NCBI RefSeq assembly: GCF_005405925.1 | Contig: NZ_BJHV01000001.1 | Coordinates: forward strand, 1,116,001-1,180,000 | Origin: Streptomyces antimycoticus | GTDB taxonomy: Bacteria > Actinomycetota > Actinomycetes > Streptomycetales > Streptomycetaceae | Length of the DNA: 64,000 bases | Direction of reading: 5' to 3' | Part shown: positions 1 to 11,648 of the stretch, one piece after another | How positions within the stretch are numbered: position 1 is the first letter of the stretch | Layout: each line of letters begins with the position of its first letter | Program-made: the position numbers and the translations under genes | Notes under the pieces: model-generated | What the model saw: only the letters and a program-made list of their open reading frames with translations | Told to the model about the DNA's origin: nothing | Database searches by the model: none

Positions 1-1166
<1,166 letters not shown>

Positions 1167-1264
1167 AGGGGGTCCTCGTGCCTCTGGCGTCGGAAGGTCT
1201 GCGGGGCTCGGGCGCCGCCCGGGGTCCGTTGATCGGCGGCGCTGGCTCAGCCTCACAGAAAACG

Positions 1265-1297
1265 TTCCCACTGCGCAAGGTTTCCCAGTGGGCAAGA
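1265..1297. promoter_or_regulatory. Tandem operator-like repeats between BVMO and TetR genes
   Basis: Two near-identical 16-bp elements lie head to tail at 1265-1280 (TTCCCACTGCGCAAGG) and 1282-1297 (TTCCCAGTGGGCAAGA), differing at three positions. Each is itself an imperfect palindrome, and CCCACTG (1267-1273) is the exact reverse complement of CAGTGGG (1286-1292). They sit in the 160-bp gap between divergent promoters, just upstream of a -10-like TATGCT (1313-1318) serving the TetR gene. The inferred role is binding of the TetR protein to control both genes. Confidence 0.55.
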
Positions 1298-1326
1298 ATC
1301 AGCCTTATCCCGTATGCTCACCGGCG

Positions 1327-1908
1327 ATGACTATCGGCCTGCGCGAGCGCAAGAAGGCGGCGACCCGCCAGTCGCTGCACGATGCCGCCGTGCGCCTCGC
1401 CGCCGAGCACGGCGTCGAGCACCTCACGGTGGAGGCCATCGCCGATGCCGCCACCGTCTCCCGGCGCACCTTCTCCAACTACTTCGCCAGCAAGGAACAG
1501 GCGCTGCTGCATCACGACAGTGCGCGCACGGTCCGGCTGGTCGAGCTGATCCGCGCCCGCCCGGCCGAGGAATCCCTGATGACGGCGGTGATCCGCGCCG
1601 CCGAGCAGCACTCCACCGAGTTCGCCGCCGACCCGGCACAGGAGGAGCACTACCGGACCCTGCGACTGCATCCGGCGCTGCTCCCGGAGCTGGTCGCCAC
1701 CTACGCCGCCGCCGAGCGCGATCTCGCCGAGGCCGCCGAGGAGCGCCTCCCCGCCGGACCGGACACCCCGCTGCGGGCCCAGGTCCTCGCCGCGACCCTG
1801 CTCGCCGCCTTCCGTGTCGTCGGGCAGACGGCTCTCGAACGCCGTGAGCACGATGTCGTGGACCTGCTCCGGCAGGCCATCGGCATCACCCGCGAGGGCT
1901 TCCGCTGA
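1327..1908 (+). CDS. TetR/AcrR-family transcriptional regulator
   Basis: A 193-residue protein with a typical TetR N-terminus: an arginine-rich start, then a helix-turn-helix at about residues 26-55 (LTVEAIADAATVSRRTFSNY followed by FASKEQAL). The C-terminal half is an all-helical ligand/dimer domain that I cannot match to a known ligand. I chose the ATG at 1327 because MTIGLRERKKAATR is the usual TetR start; the frame is open much further upstream (to 1021), but that region overlaps the divergent gene. A TATGCT box 8 bp before the ATG suggests a leaderless transcript. It probably represses the divergent Baeyer-Villiger monooxygenase and itself through the repeats at 1265-1297. Confidence 0.88.
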   Translation: MTIGLRERKKAATRQSLHDAAVRLAAEHGVEHLTVEAIADAATVSRRTFSNYFASKEQALLHHDSARTVRLVELIRARPAEESLMTAVIRAAEQHSTEFAADPAQEEHYRTLRLHPALLPELVATYAAAERDLAEAAEERLPAGPDTPLRAQVLAATLLAAFRVVGQTALERREHDVVDLLRQAIGITREGFR

Positions 1909-1976
1909 CCGTTTTCACCCGGCCGGGGGACGGCCGGAGGGACCGTCGGCCCAAGCGTGGCCGGATCTGAGCGGCC

Positions 1977-1999
1977 CTCGATAGGCACTGGCTATCGAG
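1977..1999. promoter_or_regulatory. LysR-type binding box upstream of sdhC
   Basis: CTCGATAG (1977-1984) and CTATCGAG (1992-1999) are perfect 8-bp inverted arms around a 7-nt spacer and contain ATAG-N7-CTAT, which satisfies the T-N11-A rule for LysR-family sites. The box lies about 55-78 bp upstream of sdhC. No LysR gene is adjacent; the neighbour on the left is a TetR gene transcribed toward it. A second 14-bp palindrome (ATGAT-N4-ATCAT) follows immediately at 2000-2013. Confidence 0.55.
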
Positions 2000-2047
2000 A
2001 TGATCAGAATCATATCTTGGCCCTTTCGACCCGCCCGGTTCTAACGT
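2000..2047 (+). promoter_or_regulatory. Putative sdhC promoter, leaderless, with adjacent palindrome
   Basis: A -10-like TAACGT (2042-2047) ends 7 nt before the ATG at 2055, the spacing expected when transcription starts at the start codon. A weak -35-like TTGGCC lies at 2017-2022 (19-bp spacer). The palindrome ATGATCAGAATCAT (2000-2013) abuts the -35 and could be an operator. There is no clear Shine-Dalgarno sequence before the ATG, which agrees with a leaderless message. This is inference from sequence only. Confidence 0.4.
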
Positions 2048-2054
2048 CGTGTTC

Positions 2055-2783
2055 ATGGCATTGACAACGCGGCCGGAGCAGCGTCCGACGCGGGCGGAGC
2101 GACGGCCGTCCATGGCGCTCACATTCTGGCAATCGACGCTCGGCAAGAAGATCGTCATGGGCGTGACCGGTCTGATCATGATCGGTTACCTCTGCGTTCA
2201 CCTGCTCGGGAACATGAAGATCTTCTTCGGTCCCGGGGAGTTCAACGGCTACGGACACTGGCTGCGCGTCATGGGGGCGCCCGTCCTGCACCATCAGTGG
2301 GGCCTGTGGATCGCCCGTATCGTCCTGGTCGCCGCGGTGGTCCTGCACGGTGTCTCCGCCTACCAGCTGAGCAAGCGCGACATCAAGGCCCGCCCGCAGA
2401 GCTACGTCCACGCCAAGCCACGGATGAGCTATGCCACCCGGACCATGCGCTGGGGCGGGGTGATCCTGGCCCTGTTCATCGTCTGGCACATCCTGGACCT
2501 CACCACCGGCACCACGCACAGTGGCGGATTCCAGGAGGGCCACCCGTACCAGAACGTGGTGGACACCTTCTCCACCTGGTACGGGAACGTCATCTACATC
2601 GTGGCGATGCTGGCCATGGGCATGCACGTCCAGCACGGCTTCTGGAGCGCCGCGCAGACCCTCGGCGCGGGCAGCCGTACCCGTGACCGCGCCCTCAAGG
2701 CCACTGCCAATGGGCTGGCGATTCTTCTCACCGCCGGGTTCATCTCGATACCCGTCGGTGTCATGACCGGAGTGGTGAGCTGA
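2055..2783 (+). CDS. sdhC: Succinate dehydrogenase cytochrome b subunit (SdhC, trihaem type B)
   Basis: A 242-residue integral membrane subunit that would anchor the SdhA/SdhB head and pass electrons to menaquinone through two b haems. About five hydrophobic helices are visible (for example [18 protein letters not shown], then [57 protein letters not shown] and [16 protein letters not shown]), with histidines placed as haem ligands. The single large subunit, without a separate SdhD, is the Bacillus/Wolinella-like type B arrangement. The start at 2055 fits the promoter spacing; GTG at 2049 or ATG at 2112 are alternatives. sdhA begins 2 bp after the stop. Confidence 0.9.
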   Translation: MALTTRPEQRPTRAERRPSMALTFWQSTLGKKIVMGVTGLIMIGYLCVHLLGNMKIFFGPGEFNGYGHWLRVMGAPVLHHQWGLWIARIVLVAAVVLHGVSAYQLSKRDIKARPQSYVHAKPRMSYATRTMRWGGVILALFIVWHILDLTTGTTHSGGFQEGHPYQNVVDTFSTWYGNVIYIVAMLAMGMHVQHGFWSAAQTLGAGSRTRDRALKATANGLAILLTAGFISIPVGVMTGVVS

Positions 2784-2785
2784 CC

Positions 2786-4739
<1,954 letters not shown>

Positions 4740-4743
<4 letters not shown>

Positions 4744-5486
4744 AGCTCACCCTGCGCGTCTGGCGCCAGAAGAACGCCGACACCCCCGGTGCCATGGCCA
4801 CTTACCAGCTCGACGGTGTCTCCCAGGACATGTCCTTCCTGGAGATGCTCGACATCCTCAACGAGGAACTCATCGTCAAGGGTGAGGAGCCGGTGGCCTT
4901 CGACCACGACTGCCGTGAGGGCATCTGCGGTGCGTGCAGCCTGGTGATCAACGGTGACGCCCACGGCCCGGAGCGCACCACCACCTGCCAGCTCCATATG
5001 CGGTCCTTCCAGGACGGCGACACCATCGACATCGAGCCGTGGCGTGCCTCCGCCTTCCCGGTCATCAAGGACCTGGTGGTGGACCGCTCCGCCTTCGACC
5101 GGGTGATCCAGGCCGGTGGCTTCATCACCGCCCCGACCGGGGCCGCGCCGGAGGCACACGCCACTCCGGTGCCCAAGGCGGACGCGGACTTCGCGTTCGA
5201 GCACGCCGAGTGCATCGGCTGCGGCGCCTGCGTGGCGGCCTGTCCCAACGGTGCGGCGATGCTGTTCACCTCGGCCAAGATCAACCACCTCAATGTGCTG
5301 CCCCAGGGCTCTCCCGAGCGGGAGACCCGGGTGCTGGACATGGTGTCCCAGATGGACGCCGAGGGCTTCGGCGGCTGCACCCTCACCGGTGAGTGCGCCA
5401 CGGCCTGCCCCAAGGGCATCCCGCTGTTCTCCATCACCGCGATGAACAAGGAGTGGCTGCGGGCGACCCGCAAGGTCAAGCGCTGA
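4740..5486 (+). CDS. sdhB: Succinate dehydrogenase iron-sulfur subunit SdhB
   Basis: A 248-residue electron-transfer subunit carrying all three expected clusters: [2Fe-2S] ([12 protein letters not shown] followed by a fourth Cys in TTTCQLH), [4Fe-4S] ([12 protein letters not shown]) and [3Fe-4S] ([14 protein letters not shown]). It links the SdhA flavin to the membrane cytochrome SdhC. Its ATG overlaps the sdhA stop, indicating translational coupling, and the gene is last in the operon before the hairpin at 5542-5582. The frame is intact, so the frameshift in sdhA is the only visible defect in the operon. Confidence 0.95.
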
Positions 5487-5541
5487 CCCGCACTCCCCCG
5501 AAAACGGCACCCCTCGACAACGCTCCGTGGATGGGGTGTCC

Positions 5542-5582
5542 CGGCGGCGGAGGTCTCTCCGGACGCAAGACCTCCGCCGCCG
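5542..5582 (+). terminator. Strong hairpin terminator after sdhB
   Basis: Perfect 14-bp arms CGGCGGCGGAGGTC (5542-5555) and GACCTCCGCCGCCG (5569-5582) around a 13-nt loop, 56 bp after the sdhB stop. There is no U-tract, as is common for streptomycete terminators. It separates the sdh operon from the next gene, which has its own -10-like box. Confidence 0.75.
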
Positions 5583-5650
5583 CCCAACCCAGCGGCCGGG
5601 CACCGGGCAATCGGCTCATATGCCCGGCGCCCGGCCGCTAGGTTGGGCGT

Positions 5651-6124
5651 ATGTATGCCATGCGAGTCTCCCGACGTGTGAACGCTCCGCGCTCGGCCGT
5701 CTACCGGGCGCTTCTCGACGCGAGCGCCGTCGCGGCCTGGCGGGTGCCCGACGGCATGACCTGCCGGGTGCATGAATTCGACCCCCGCGAAGGGGGCACC
5801 TTCCGCATCTCGCTCATCTACGACGACCCGGCGAGTACCGGCAAGTCGGGCGGCCATACGGACACCTATCACGGCCGCTTCAGCCGGCTGGTGCCGGACG
5901 AGCAGGTGGTCGAGGTGTCCGAGTTCGAGACCCCGGATCCCGCCCTGCGCACCACGATGACGATCACGACCACGCTCACCGACGCGGCGGGCGGCGGCAC
6001 GGACGTCCACATCCTGCACGAGGGGCTCCCCGACTCCGTACCGGCCGCCGACAACGAGCTGGGCACCCGTATGAGCCTGGACAAGCTGGCCGAGCTCGTC
6101 GAGACGGGCCGGGCGCCCGGCTAG
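5651..6124 (+). CDS. SRPBCC / AHSA1-like domain protein
   Basis: A 157-residue single-domain protein of the START-like SRPBCC fold. The opening (RRVNAPRSAVYRALLDASAVAAW), the EFDPREGGTFRISL strand and a C-terminal helix (GTRMSLDKLAELVE) match the activator-of-Hsp90-ATPase-like subgroup, which binds hydrophobic ligands in a deep cavity. No catalytic residues can be assigned and the ligand is unknown. A TAGGTT box (5639-5644) ends 6 nt before the ATG, suggesting a leaderless transcript; a second in-frame ATG lies at 5657. It stands alone between the sdh terminator and the convergent MarR gene. Confidence 0.85.
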   Translation: MYAMRVSRRVNAPRSAVYRALLDASAVAAWRVPDGMTCRVHEFDPREGGTFRISLIYDDPASTGKSGGHTDTYHGRFSRLVPDEQVVEVSEFETPDPALRTTMTITTTLTDAAGGGTDVHILHEGLPDSVPAADNELGTRMSLDKLAELVETGRAPG

Positions 6125-6175
6125 GAGGATCTCCGGCCGGGCGGGTGTCCGCTGATGCGGGCCGATTGTCGCCGC

Positions 6176-6688
6176 TCAGCCGGGCCCATCGTCGTCGAAG
6201 GAGTCCAGATGGGCGGTGAGGTCGTCGACGAAGCGGGCCAGAAGCCGGCCGAAGACCTCGCGATCGCGCGGGCTCCAGCCCGCGAGGGCGTCGCCGAACC
6301 ATCCGAGGACGGTCCGCATATAGCGTTCGGTCGCCGCCGCTCCCTCGGCGGTCGGCTCGATGAGCCGAGCGCGCTGATCGTCCGGATCGGTGACCCGGTG
6401 GGCCAGTCCGCGCCGCGCCAGCTCGTTCACCTGCCGGGTCACATGGGGCCCGACGACCTGCATCCGTGAGGCGATCTCCCCCACGCGCAGGGGACCGCCC
6501 GCCACATGCAGGGTGATCAGCACCGACATCGCGGGCCGGTCCACGGATACACCGGCGGCCTCCATGGCGCGCTCGGTCAGGCGGCCCCGGTTCACGGCAC
6601 CGCTGAGCTGCGTCAGGCGGGGCAGCATGGCCAGCAGGTCGTGTTCACCGTCGCCGTCCTGCCCGGCCTCCGGTTCCTCGGCGGTCAT
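6176..6688 (-). CDS. MarR-family transcriptional regulator
   Basis: A 170-residue winged-helix regulator. The MarR core is seen as PLRVGEIASRMQVVGPHVTRQVNELARRGLAHR (recognition helix about residues 65-95), followed by the wing DPDDQRARL. I chose the ATG at 6688 because GGAG lies 6 nt upstream; a GTG at 6700 is in frame. The gene is divergent from an FAD monooxygenase, and two matching palindromes lie between them, one about 17 bp upstream of this start. The likely role is repressing itself and the monooxygenase until a phenolic or antibiotic-like ligand binds. Confidence 0.9.
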   Translation of the reverse strand: MTAEEPEAGQDGDGEHDLLAMLPRLTQLSGAVNRGRLTERAMEAAGVSVDRPAMSVLITLHVAGGPLRVGEIASRMQVVGPHVTRQVNELARRGLAHRVTDPDDQRARLIEPTAEGAAATERYMRTVLGWFGDALAGWSPRDREVFGRLLARFVDDLTAHLDSFDDDGPG

Positions 6689-6704
6689 CCCGCACTCCAC
6701 ATCT

Positions 6705-6788
6705 ACCTAAGTTAGGTATATAGTCGTTCCATCGGCCCCACACCCGGGGCTCTTTCACGCCACCAAAAAGGATACCTGAGTTAGGTAT
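6705..6788. promoter_or_regulatory. Two MarR-type operators in the divergent intergenic region
   Basis: ACCTAAGTTAGGT (6705-6717) is a perfect palindrome about one central base. ATACCTGAGTTAGGTAT (6772-6788) is the same site with one mismatch and longer arms. Their centres are about 69 bp apart, one close to each gene start, which suggests one operator per promoter. The AT-rich stretch ACCTAA/TTAGGT stands out sharply from the GC-rich surroundings. Confidence 0.75.
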
Positions 6789-6829
6789 ACGCCAGGCCCT
6801 CCCCGCAGGAGGGCCGGAGAGGAGTGCCC

Positions 6830-8031
6830 ATGGGCGGCATGAACACCGCGCCGAAGCGCACGATCCTGGTCTCCGGCGCCAGCATCGCCGGCCCCGCGCT
6901 GGCCTACTGGCTCCACCGGTACGGCTTCGCGGTCACCGTCGTCGAGAAGGCAGCCGCACTACGCGGTGGCGGCTACCCCATCGACATCCGCGGCACCGCG
7001 GTCGAGGTCGTCCGGCGCATGGGGGTGCTCCCCAACTCCGGGACGCCCACGTCGGCGTCCGCCGGATCTCCTTCGTCGACGCGGAAGGCCGTCCGATAGC
7101 CGACCTCCGGCCCGAAGCCCTCTCCGGCGGCGAGGAAGGCCATGACCTCGAAATCCCCCGCGGAGAGCTGGCCGAGATCCTCTACGGCGCGATCCGCGAC
7201 GACGTCGAACTCCTCTTCAACGACTCCATCGCCACCCTCCACGACCACGACGGCGGTGTGGATGTGACCTTCCGCGGCGGAGCCCGGCGCACCTTCGACC
7301 TGGTCATCGGCGCCGACGGCATCCACTCGCACACCAGGGGCCTGGCGTTCGGCCCGGAGGAGCCCTACCACCGCTATCTCGACCACAGCTTCGCCGGATT
7401 CACCATGCCCAACCACCTGGGGCTCGCCCACGAGGGTCTCACCTGGAACGTGCCGGGCAGGACCGCCGTCCTCTACGCACCCAGCGACGGCAACCGGGTG
7501 TACGCCTTCCTCAGCTTCCTGCGCCCCGACCCGCCCCTGGACGCCTTCCGCGACCCCGCCGCCCAGCGCGACCTCGTGGCCGGGACGTTCGCCGGATACG
7601 CATGGGAGATCCCGCGCATGGTCGCCGCCCTGCGCGACAGCGACGACCTCTTCTTCGACGTGGTCAGCCAGATCCATATGCCACGGTGGTCCACCGGCCG
7701 GGTCGCCCTGGTCGGCGACGCCGCCTACGCGCCGTCGTTCTTCTCCGGTCAGGGCTCGAGCCTGGCGCTGGTCGGCGCGTACGTCCTCGCCGGCGAGCTG
7801 ACCGCGGGCCCCGACCATGCCGATGCCTACGAGAGGTACGAGCGCACCCTGCGGTCGTTCGTGGAGATGAACCAGGCACTCGCCACCGAAGGAAGCGCTG
7901 GCCTGTCTCCGCGTACCCCCGAGGACCTGGCCCGGCGCAACGAGGCGCTGCGCGACCCGTCCCCCGTGCTCAACAGCACGGGCCGGCACGCGCACTCGGC
8001 GCTGGCCCTCCCCGGCTACGACGCCGCGTAA
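6830..8031 (+). CDS. FAD-dependent monooxygenase (PHBH fold, TetX-like), interrupted by a one-base frameshift
   Basis: An aromatic-type hydroxylase using FAD and NAD(P)H. Seen: GxGxxG-type start VSGASIAGPALAYWL, DLVIGADGIHSHTR, and the second FAD motif VALVGDAAYAPSFFSGQGSSLAL. The first frame runs from the ATG at 6830 (GAGAGGAG site upstream) to RRMGVLP near 7033. The family sequence then continues in another frame as LRDAHVGVRRISFVDAEGRP through to the stop at 8031. Adding one C to the CCCC run at 7030-7033 gives a continuous 400-residue protein of normal length. Divergent MarR regulation is likely. Possible roles are modification or detoxification of an aromatic compound or antibiotic; the substrate is not identifiable. 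Confidence 0.87.
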
Positions 8032-8064
8032 GGGCAGGTCACGTCAATATCGGCGCCGACCCGG

Positions 8065-9132
8065 TCAGCCGGTGGTACCGATGGCCCGGGTGGGGCCCGA
8101 CCCGGAGGTCACGATGGACGGCACCCGGTCGGCGGGGTCGAGGGAGTAGGAGTAATACGCCTTCGGGTCGAACGCGGTGCCGCCGCTCTCGTTGCGGCCG
8201 GTGGTGTTGACAAAGAGGTTGCCGCGCTGGACCAGGGCGGCGGTGGCGTCCTTGACAACGGGGTTCTCGAAGCCCTGGAAGTAGCTGTTCTCCAGCACCA
8301 TCTTGGTGTTTCCCCGGGCGTAGTTGCCGTAGGAGGAGTTGATGTCCGTGCCGGGGTCGTCCTGCAGGTAGTTGTTGTACAGATGCGCATGGGCGATGTT
8401 GTCGGCGGACGGGTTGCGCTGCTCGCTCTCGCGGAACCAGTTGTGGTGGATCGTGATGTCGGCCGTGGTGTTCTCCGTCCAGCCGATCCCGAAGCTCTTG
8501 TTGTTCTGCTGCAGCCGGTTCCAGGACACCGTGAGGTAGGTGGTGTCCTTACGGCTGTCGATCAGCCCGTCGGCCATATGCCGTAGTTCGTTGTGATCGA
8601 TCCACACATGGTGGGCACCGTCCATCTGGATGGCGTCCCAGTCGTGCTCCTTGTCGTTCCATGTGCCCTCGTAGGAGTCACGGATCGTCAGATTCCTGAT
8701 GATGACGTTGTGCACGCCCTGGCCCAGGAAGAAGCCCCCGCCGATGATCTGGCCCGAGGTGCCCGAGCCCACGATGGTCTTGTCCGAGGCGACCTTGATC
8801 TCCTTGCCCTTGGGATCCATCGTGATCGCCGCGGCCACGACGATGACGTACGGCTCGGATGCCGTCGCGTACTTCTCGAGATCGGCGAGTGTCCGCACGG
8901 TGACGGTACGGCCGTCGCGGCCCCCGTACGTACCGTTCTGCCCCAGCGCGCTGACGGATGCGAACCCGTCTGCGACCTCGGCGCTCCAGGGCGTGGCGGC
9001 CGGCCCCCGCCCGTCCTCGGCGAATGCACCCTCCCCCGGCAGAGCGACCGCGCCCGCCAGCGTCAGGGCCCCGACGACCGCTGCCAGCCCACGACGCCTG
9101 CCGCGCCCCACCGCCCGACGTTCGGCTTTCAT
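8065..9132 (-). CDS. Secreted pectate lyase, polysaccharide lyase family 1
   Basis: A 355-residue enzyme cleaving polygalacturonate by beta-elimination. After an arginine-rich signal peptide ending near residue 38 comes a parallel beta-helix with the PL1 hallmarks: TIVGSGTSGQIIGGGFFL, the NVIIRNLTIRD strand, WDAIQMDGAHHVWIDHNEL (calcium-binding region), DGLIDSRKDTTYLTVSWNRL and the HNWF/RNP block. I start at the ATG at 9132 (GGGAG upstream); the frame is open further but without homology. The gene is divergent from the GH43 gene, with a LacI-type site between them. The 3' end faces the FAD monooxygenase across a short convergent gap. Confidence 0.92.
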   Translation of the reverse strand: MKAERRAVGRGRRRGLAAVVGALTLAGAVALPGEGAFAEDGRGPAATPWSAEVADGFASVSALGQNGTYGGRDGRTVTVRTLADLEKYATASEPYVIVVAAAITMDPKGKEIKVASDKTIVGSGTSGQIIGGGFFLGQGVHNVIIRNLTIRDSYEGTWNDKEHDWDAIQMDGAHHVWIDHNELRHMADGLIDSRKDTTYLTVSWNRLQQNNKSFGIGWTENTTADITIHHNWFRESEQRNPSADNIAHAHLYNNYLQDDPGTDINSSYGNYARGNTKMVLENSYFQGFENPVVKDATAALVQRGNLFVNTTGRNESGGTAFDPKAYYSYSLDPADRVPSIVTSGSGPTRAIGTTG

Positions 9133-9280
9133 GGCCCACCACTCCCACTGCTCGACGACATCTGCCGTGCGACTGTCGCCACCGCGGGCCAGGAGGTTGC
9201 CGGGGCCGCCGATGATCCGGTGGCGGATTCTCGCCGGTCTTGCCCGGGCCATGACGCGCTGACAGACTCCGACGGAGGAT

Positions 9281-9294
9281 GGAAAGCGCTTACC
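9281..9294. promoter_or_regulatory. LacI-family operator shared by pectate lyase and GH43 genes
   Basis: GGAAAGCGCTTACC is one base short of a perfect 14-bp palindrome and matches the AAGCGCTT core used by many actinobacterial LacI-family sugar repressors. It lies about 150 bp upstream of the pectate lyase start and 116 bp upstream of the GH43 start. Three related direct repeats of the type GGCAGCCGnACCACCCAA (from 9295, 9312 and 9353) follow on the GH43 side. No lacI gene is inside the window, so the repressor would act in trans. Confidence 0.65.
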
Positions 9295-9409
9295 GGCAGT
9301 GCCACCCAACAGGCAGCCGTACCACCCAAACAGCCACACGCACCGCAAAGCAGGCAGCCGCACCACCCAACCGACGGACGCACCCCCATGAGTCGCCCCG
9401 GAGGGAACA

Positions 9410-11140
9410 GTGAGCGAACACGGTCGCAGGCAGGTATTACGGACCGGCCTCGGCGCGGTCGCCGGATCGACGGTGCTCGGCGGAGTCGGCGCCACCACCC
9501 CGGCTTCTGCGGCGCCACGGCCAGGCGGAGCGATCGAGGCAGGTGGCGTGGTGACGGCAAGTGAAGCGGCCTCGGCCCCAACACATCTGCCATGGGTGGC
9601 CGACCTGGGGGACGGCCGCTATCGGAACCCGGTGCTCAACGCCGACTGGTCCGACCCCGACGTGATCCGGGTGGGCCCGTACTTCTATCTGGTCGCCTCC
9701 ACCTTCAACCGGGTTCCCGGACTGCCCGTGCTGCGGTCGGTCGACCTGGTCAACTGGAGCGTCATCGGCCACGCCCTGACCGAGCTGGAGCCCGAGGACC
9801 ACTTCAGCGAACCGAGACACGGCGAAGGGGTGTGGGCCCCGGCCCTGCGCCATCACGACGGCACGTTCTGGATTTTCTATCCCGACCCCGACTTCGGGAT
9901 CTTCATGGTGACCGCCACCGATCCGCGAGGGCCATGGAGCGCACCGCGTCCGGTCAAACCGGGCAAGGGGCTGATCGACCCGTGTCCGTTGTGGGACGAC
10001 GACGGGCAGGCGTATCTGGTCCACGCATGGGCGAAGAGCCGCAGCGGCATCAACAACCGGCTCACGCTGCACCGTATGAGCCCGGACGGAACCGAGCTGC
10101 TCGACGCGGGCCGGATCGTGGTCAACGGCGATGACCTCCCCGGCTACACCACACTGGAGGGCCCGAAACTCTACAAGCGGGACGGCTGGTACTGGATCTT
10201 CGCGCCCGCCGGAGGTGTCACCAACGGCTGGCAGTCGGCGTTCCGCTCCCGCTCCATCTGGGGGCCGTACGAGGACCGCATCGTCCTCGCCCAGGGCGAC
10301 TCCCCCGTCAACGGGCCGCACCAGGGAGCGTGGGTGACCACCGAGAGCGGCGAGGACTGGTTTCTGCACTTCCAGGACCGCGATGCCTACGGGCGGGTGG
10401 TGCACCTCCAGCCGATGCGGTGGCGCACCGATGGCTGGCCGGTGATGGGCACCGACGACGGCAGCGGCCGGGGTACGCCGGTGCTCGTGCACACCAAGCC
10501 CCGTGTGGACGGCCGGACGGAGGCCACCGCGCCGGCCAGTAGCGACGACTTCAGCGGGGCGGAGCTGGGCCGGCAGTGGATGTGGCAGGCGAACGCCGAC
10601 CCGGCGTGGTGGTCGCTGCGCCACTCCCCGGGGCGGCTCGCCCTGGTCTGCCAACCGAGCCCGGTCGCCGATGACTTGCGGCTGCTGCCCCATGTGCTGA
10701 CCCAGCGGTTGCCCGCCGAATCGTTCACCGCGACGACCTCGATGAGCGTGTCCACCATGACGGCGGGATCCCGGGCCGGGCTGGTGGTCCTGGGTGAGAG
10801 CTACGCCTGGGTGGGCCTGCGCCACGACGGCGACCGGATCGTCCGCGTATGCCGTACCGCGGCCCAGGACGCCGCCGAGGTGGACGTCGTCACGCCGGTG
10901 CCGTTGCGGAGGGGGCACTCTGCCGTACGGCTCCGGGTGACCGTGCGGCCGGGAGCGGTGTGCCAGTTCGCGGCCGAGGTGGACGGGCGGGGGTTCACAC
11001 CGCTCGGGGCGCCGTTCCCGGCGACCGCGGGCAAGTGGATCGGGGCGACCGTGGGACTCTTCGCCACCGGTCCGGCGACCGGCGGCGGGGGCGGACTGGC
11101 GGAGTTCGACTGGTTCCGGGTGGGACCGATTTCCTCGTAG
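9410..11140 (+). CDS. Secreted glycoside hydrolase family 43 (beta-xylosidase / alpha-L-arabinofuranosidase type)
   Basis: A 576-residue exported enzyme. The N-terminus (GRRQVLRTGLGAVAG) is a Tat-type signal. The five-bladed propeller starts at RYRNPVLNADWSDPDVIRVG, whose Asp residues include the general base; the expected general-acid Glu lies in LEGPKLYKRDGWYW. A C-terminal beta-sandwich (about residues 375-572, SDDFSGAELGRQWMW to EFDWFRVG) is the concanavalin-like domain common in GH43 xylosidases. GTG at 9410 is preceded by GGAGGG at 9400-9405. Codon 10 is a TTA (9437-9439), which makes translation depend on the bldA tRNA. The divergent pectate lyase and the shared LacI-type site place it in pectin/arabinan use. 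Xylosidase versus arabinosidase is unresolved. Confidence 0.9.
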   Translation: MSEHGRRQVLRTGLGAVAGSTVLGGVGATTPASAAPRPGGAIEAGGVVTASEAASAPTHLPWVADLGDGRYRNPVLNADWSDPDVIRVGPYFYLVASTFNRVPGLPVLRSVDLVNWSVIGHALTELEPEDHFSEPRHGEGVWAPALRHHDGTFWIFYPDPDFGIFMVTATDPRGPWSAPRPVKPGKGLIDPCPLWDDDGQAYLVHAWAKSRSGINNRLTLHRMSPDGTELLDAGRIVVNGDDLPGYTTLEGPKLYKRDGWYWIFAPAGGVTNGWQSAFRSRSIWGPYEDRIVLAQGDSPVNGPHQGAWVTTESGEDWFLHFQDRDAYGRVVHLQPMRWRTDGWPVMGTDDGSGRGTPVLVHTKPRVDGRTEATAPASSDDFSGAELGRQWMWQANADPAWWSLRHSPGRLALVCQPSPVADDLRLLPHVLTQRLPAESFTATTSMSVSTMTAGSRAGLVVLGESYAWVGLRHDGDRIVRVCRTAAQDAAEVDVVTPVPLRRGHSAVRLRVTVRPGAVCQFAAEVDGRGFTPLGAPFPATAGKWIGATVGLFATGPATGGGGGLAEFDWFRVGPISS

Positions 11141-11245
11141 ACGGCCGGGGACGGGCCTTCGGGACCAGTCCCCGCCGGTTCGTGGTGCCCTGTCGGGAGA
11201 AGGGGCGCCCAGAAGGGCGCCCCAGCGGAAGCCGGGAGGAACACC

Positions 11246-11641
11246 ATGCACCAGCGCATCGCCGTCACGGCAGCCCTGTCCGCGGCCCTCGTCGCCGTAC
11301 TCGCCAGCACGCCCACCGCATCGGCCGAGCCCAGCCCGCCCGACTGTCCCCCGGGGAACGTCTGCGTGTTCGACAGCAACGTGGGCACCGACGGGCCGGC
11401 CGTGATCAAGAGCACCGGCAACTGGAGGGGCTCCCACCCGACCGGCATCGTCGGCAGCACGATCTTCAACAACGGCACCCGTCAGCCGGGCCACGATCAC
11501 ATTCAGGCCACCTGGATCTTCAACGGACAGACGTTTGACAGGTGTCTCCACTTCAACCCCGGCCCCGGCGACTACAAGTTGATCATCGGGAACAAGGCCA
11601 CCCTGACCAGCCTCACCTGGCGCGGCGAATGTGACGACTGA
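11246..11641 (+). CDS. Secreted peptidase-inhibitor family I36-like protein
   Basis: A 131-residue protein with a clean Sec signal peptide (cleavage after ASA, about residue 27). The mature domain has a Cys-bounded opening (DCPPGNVCVFDSN) and Greek-key-like strands of the I36 family, whose founder is a Streptomyces metalloproteinase inhibitor. Mature cysteines: two near the start, one in DRCLHF and one in GECDD. A GGAGG site lies 8-12 bp before the ATG. Its 3' end faces a zinc metalloprotease gene across a perfect hairpin, so a protease/inhibitor pairing is plausible but inferred. Family assignment is from overall pattern, so moderately sure. Confidence 0.75.
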   Translation: MHQRIAVTAALSAALVAVLASTPTASAEPSPPDCPPGNVCVFDSNVGTDGPAVIKSTGNWRGSHPTGIVGSTIFNNGTRQPGHDHIQATWIFNGQTFDRCLHFNPGPGDYKLIIGNKATLTSLTWRGECDD

Positions 11642-11648
11642 ACGGGCG

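Noticed and set aside
9437..11551. A long minus-strand frame opposite GH43
   Set aside because: Shadow frame: the GH43 frame has signal peptide, catalytic motifs and a good ribosome site.
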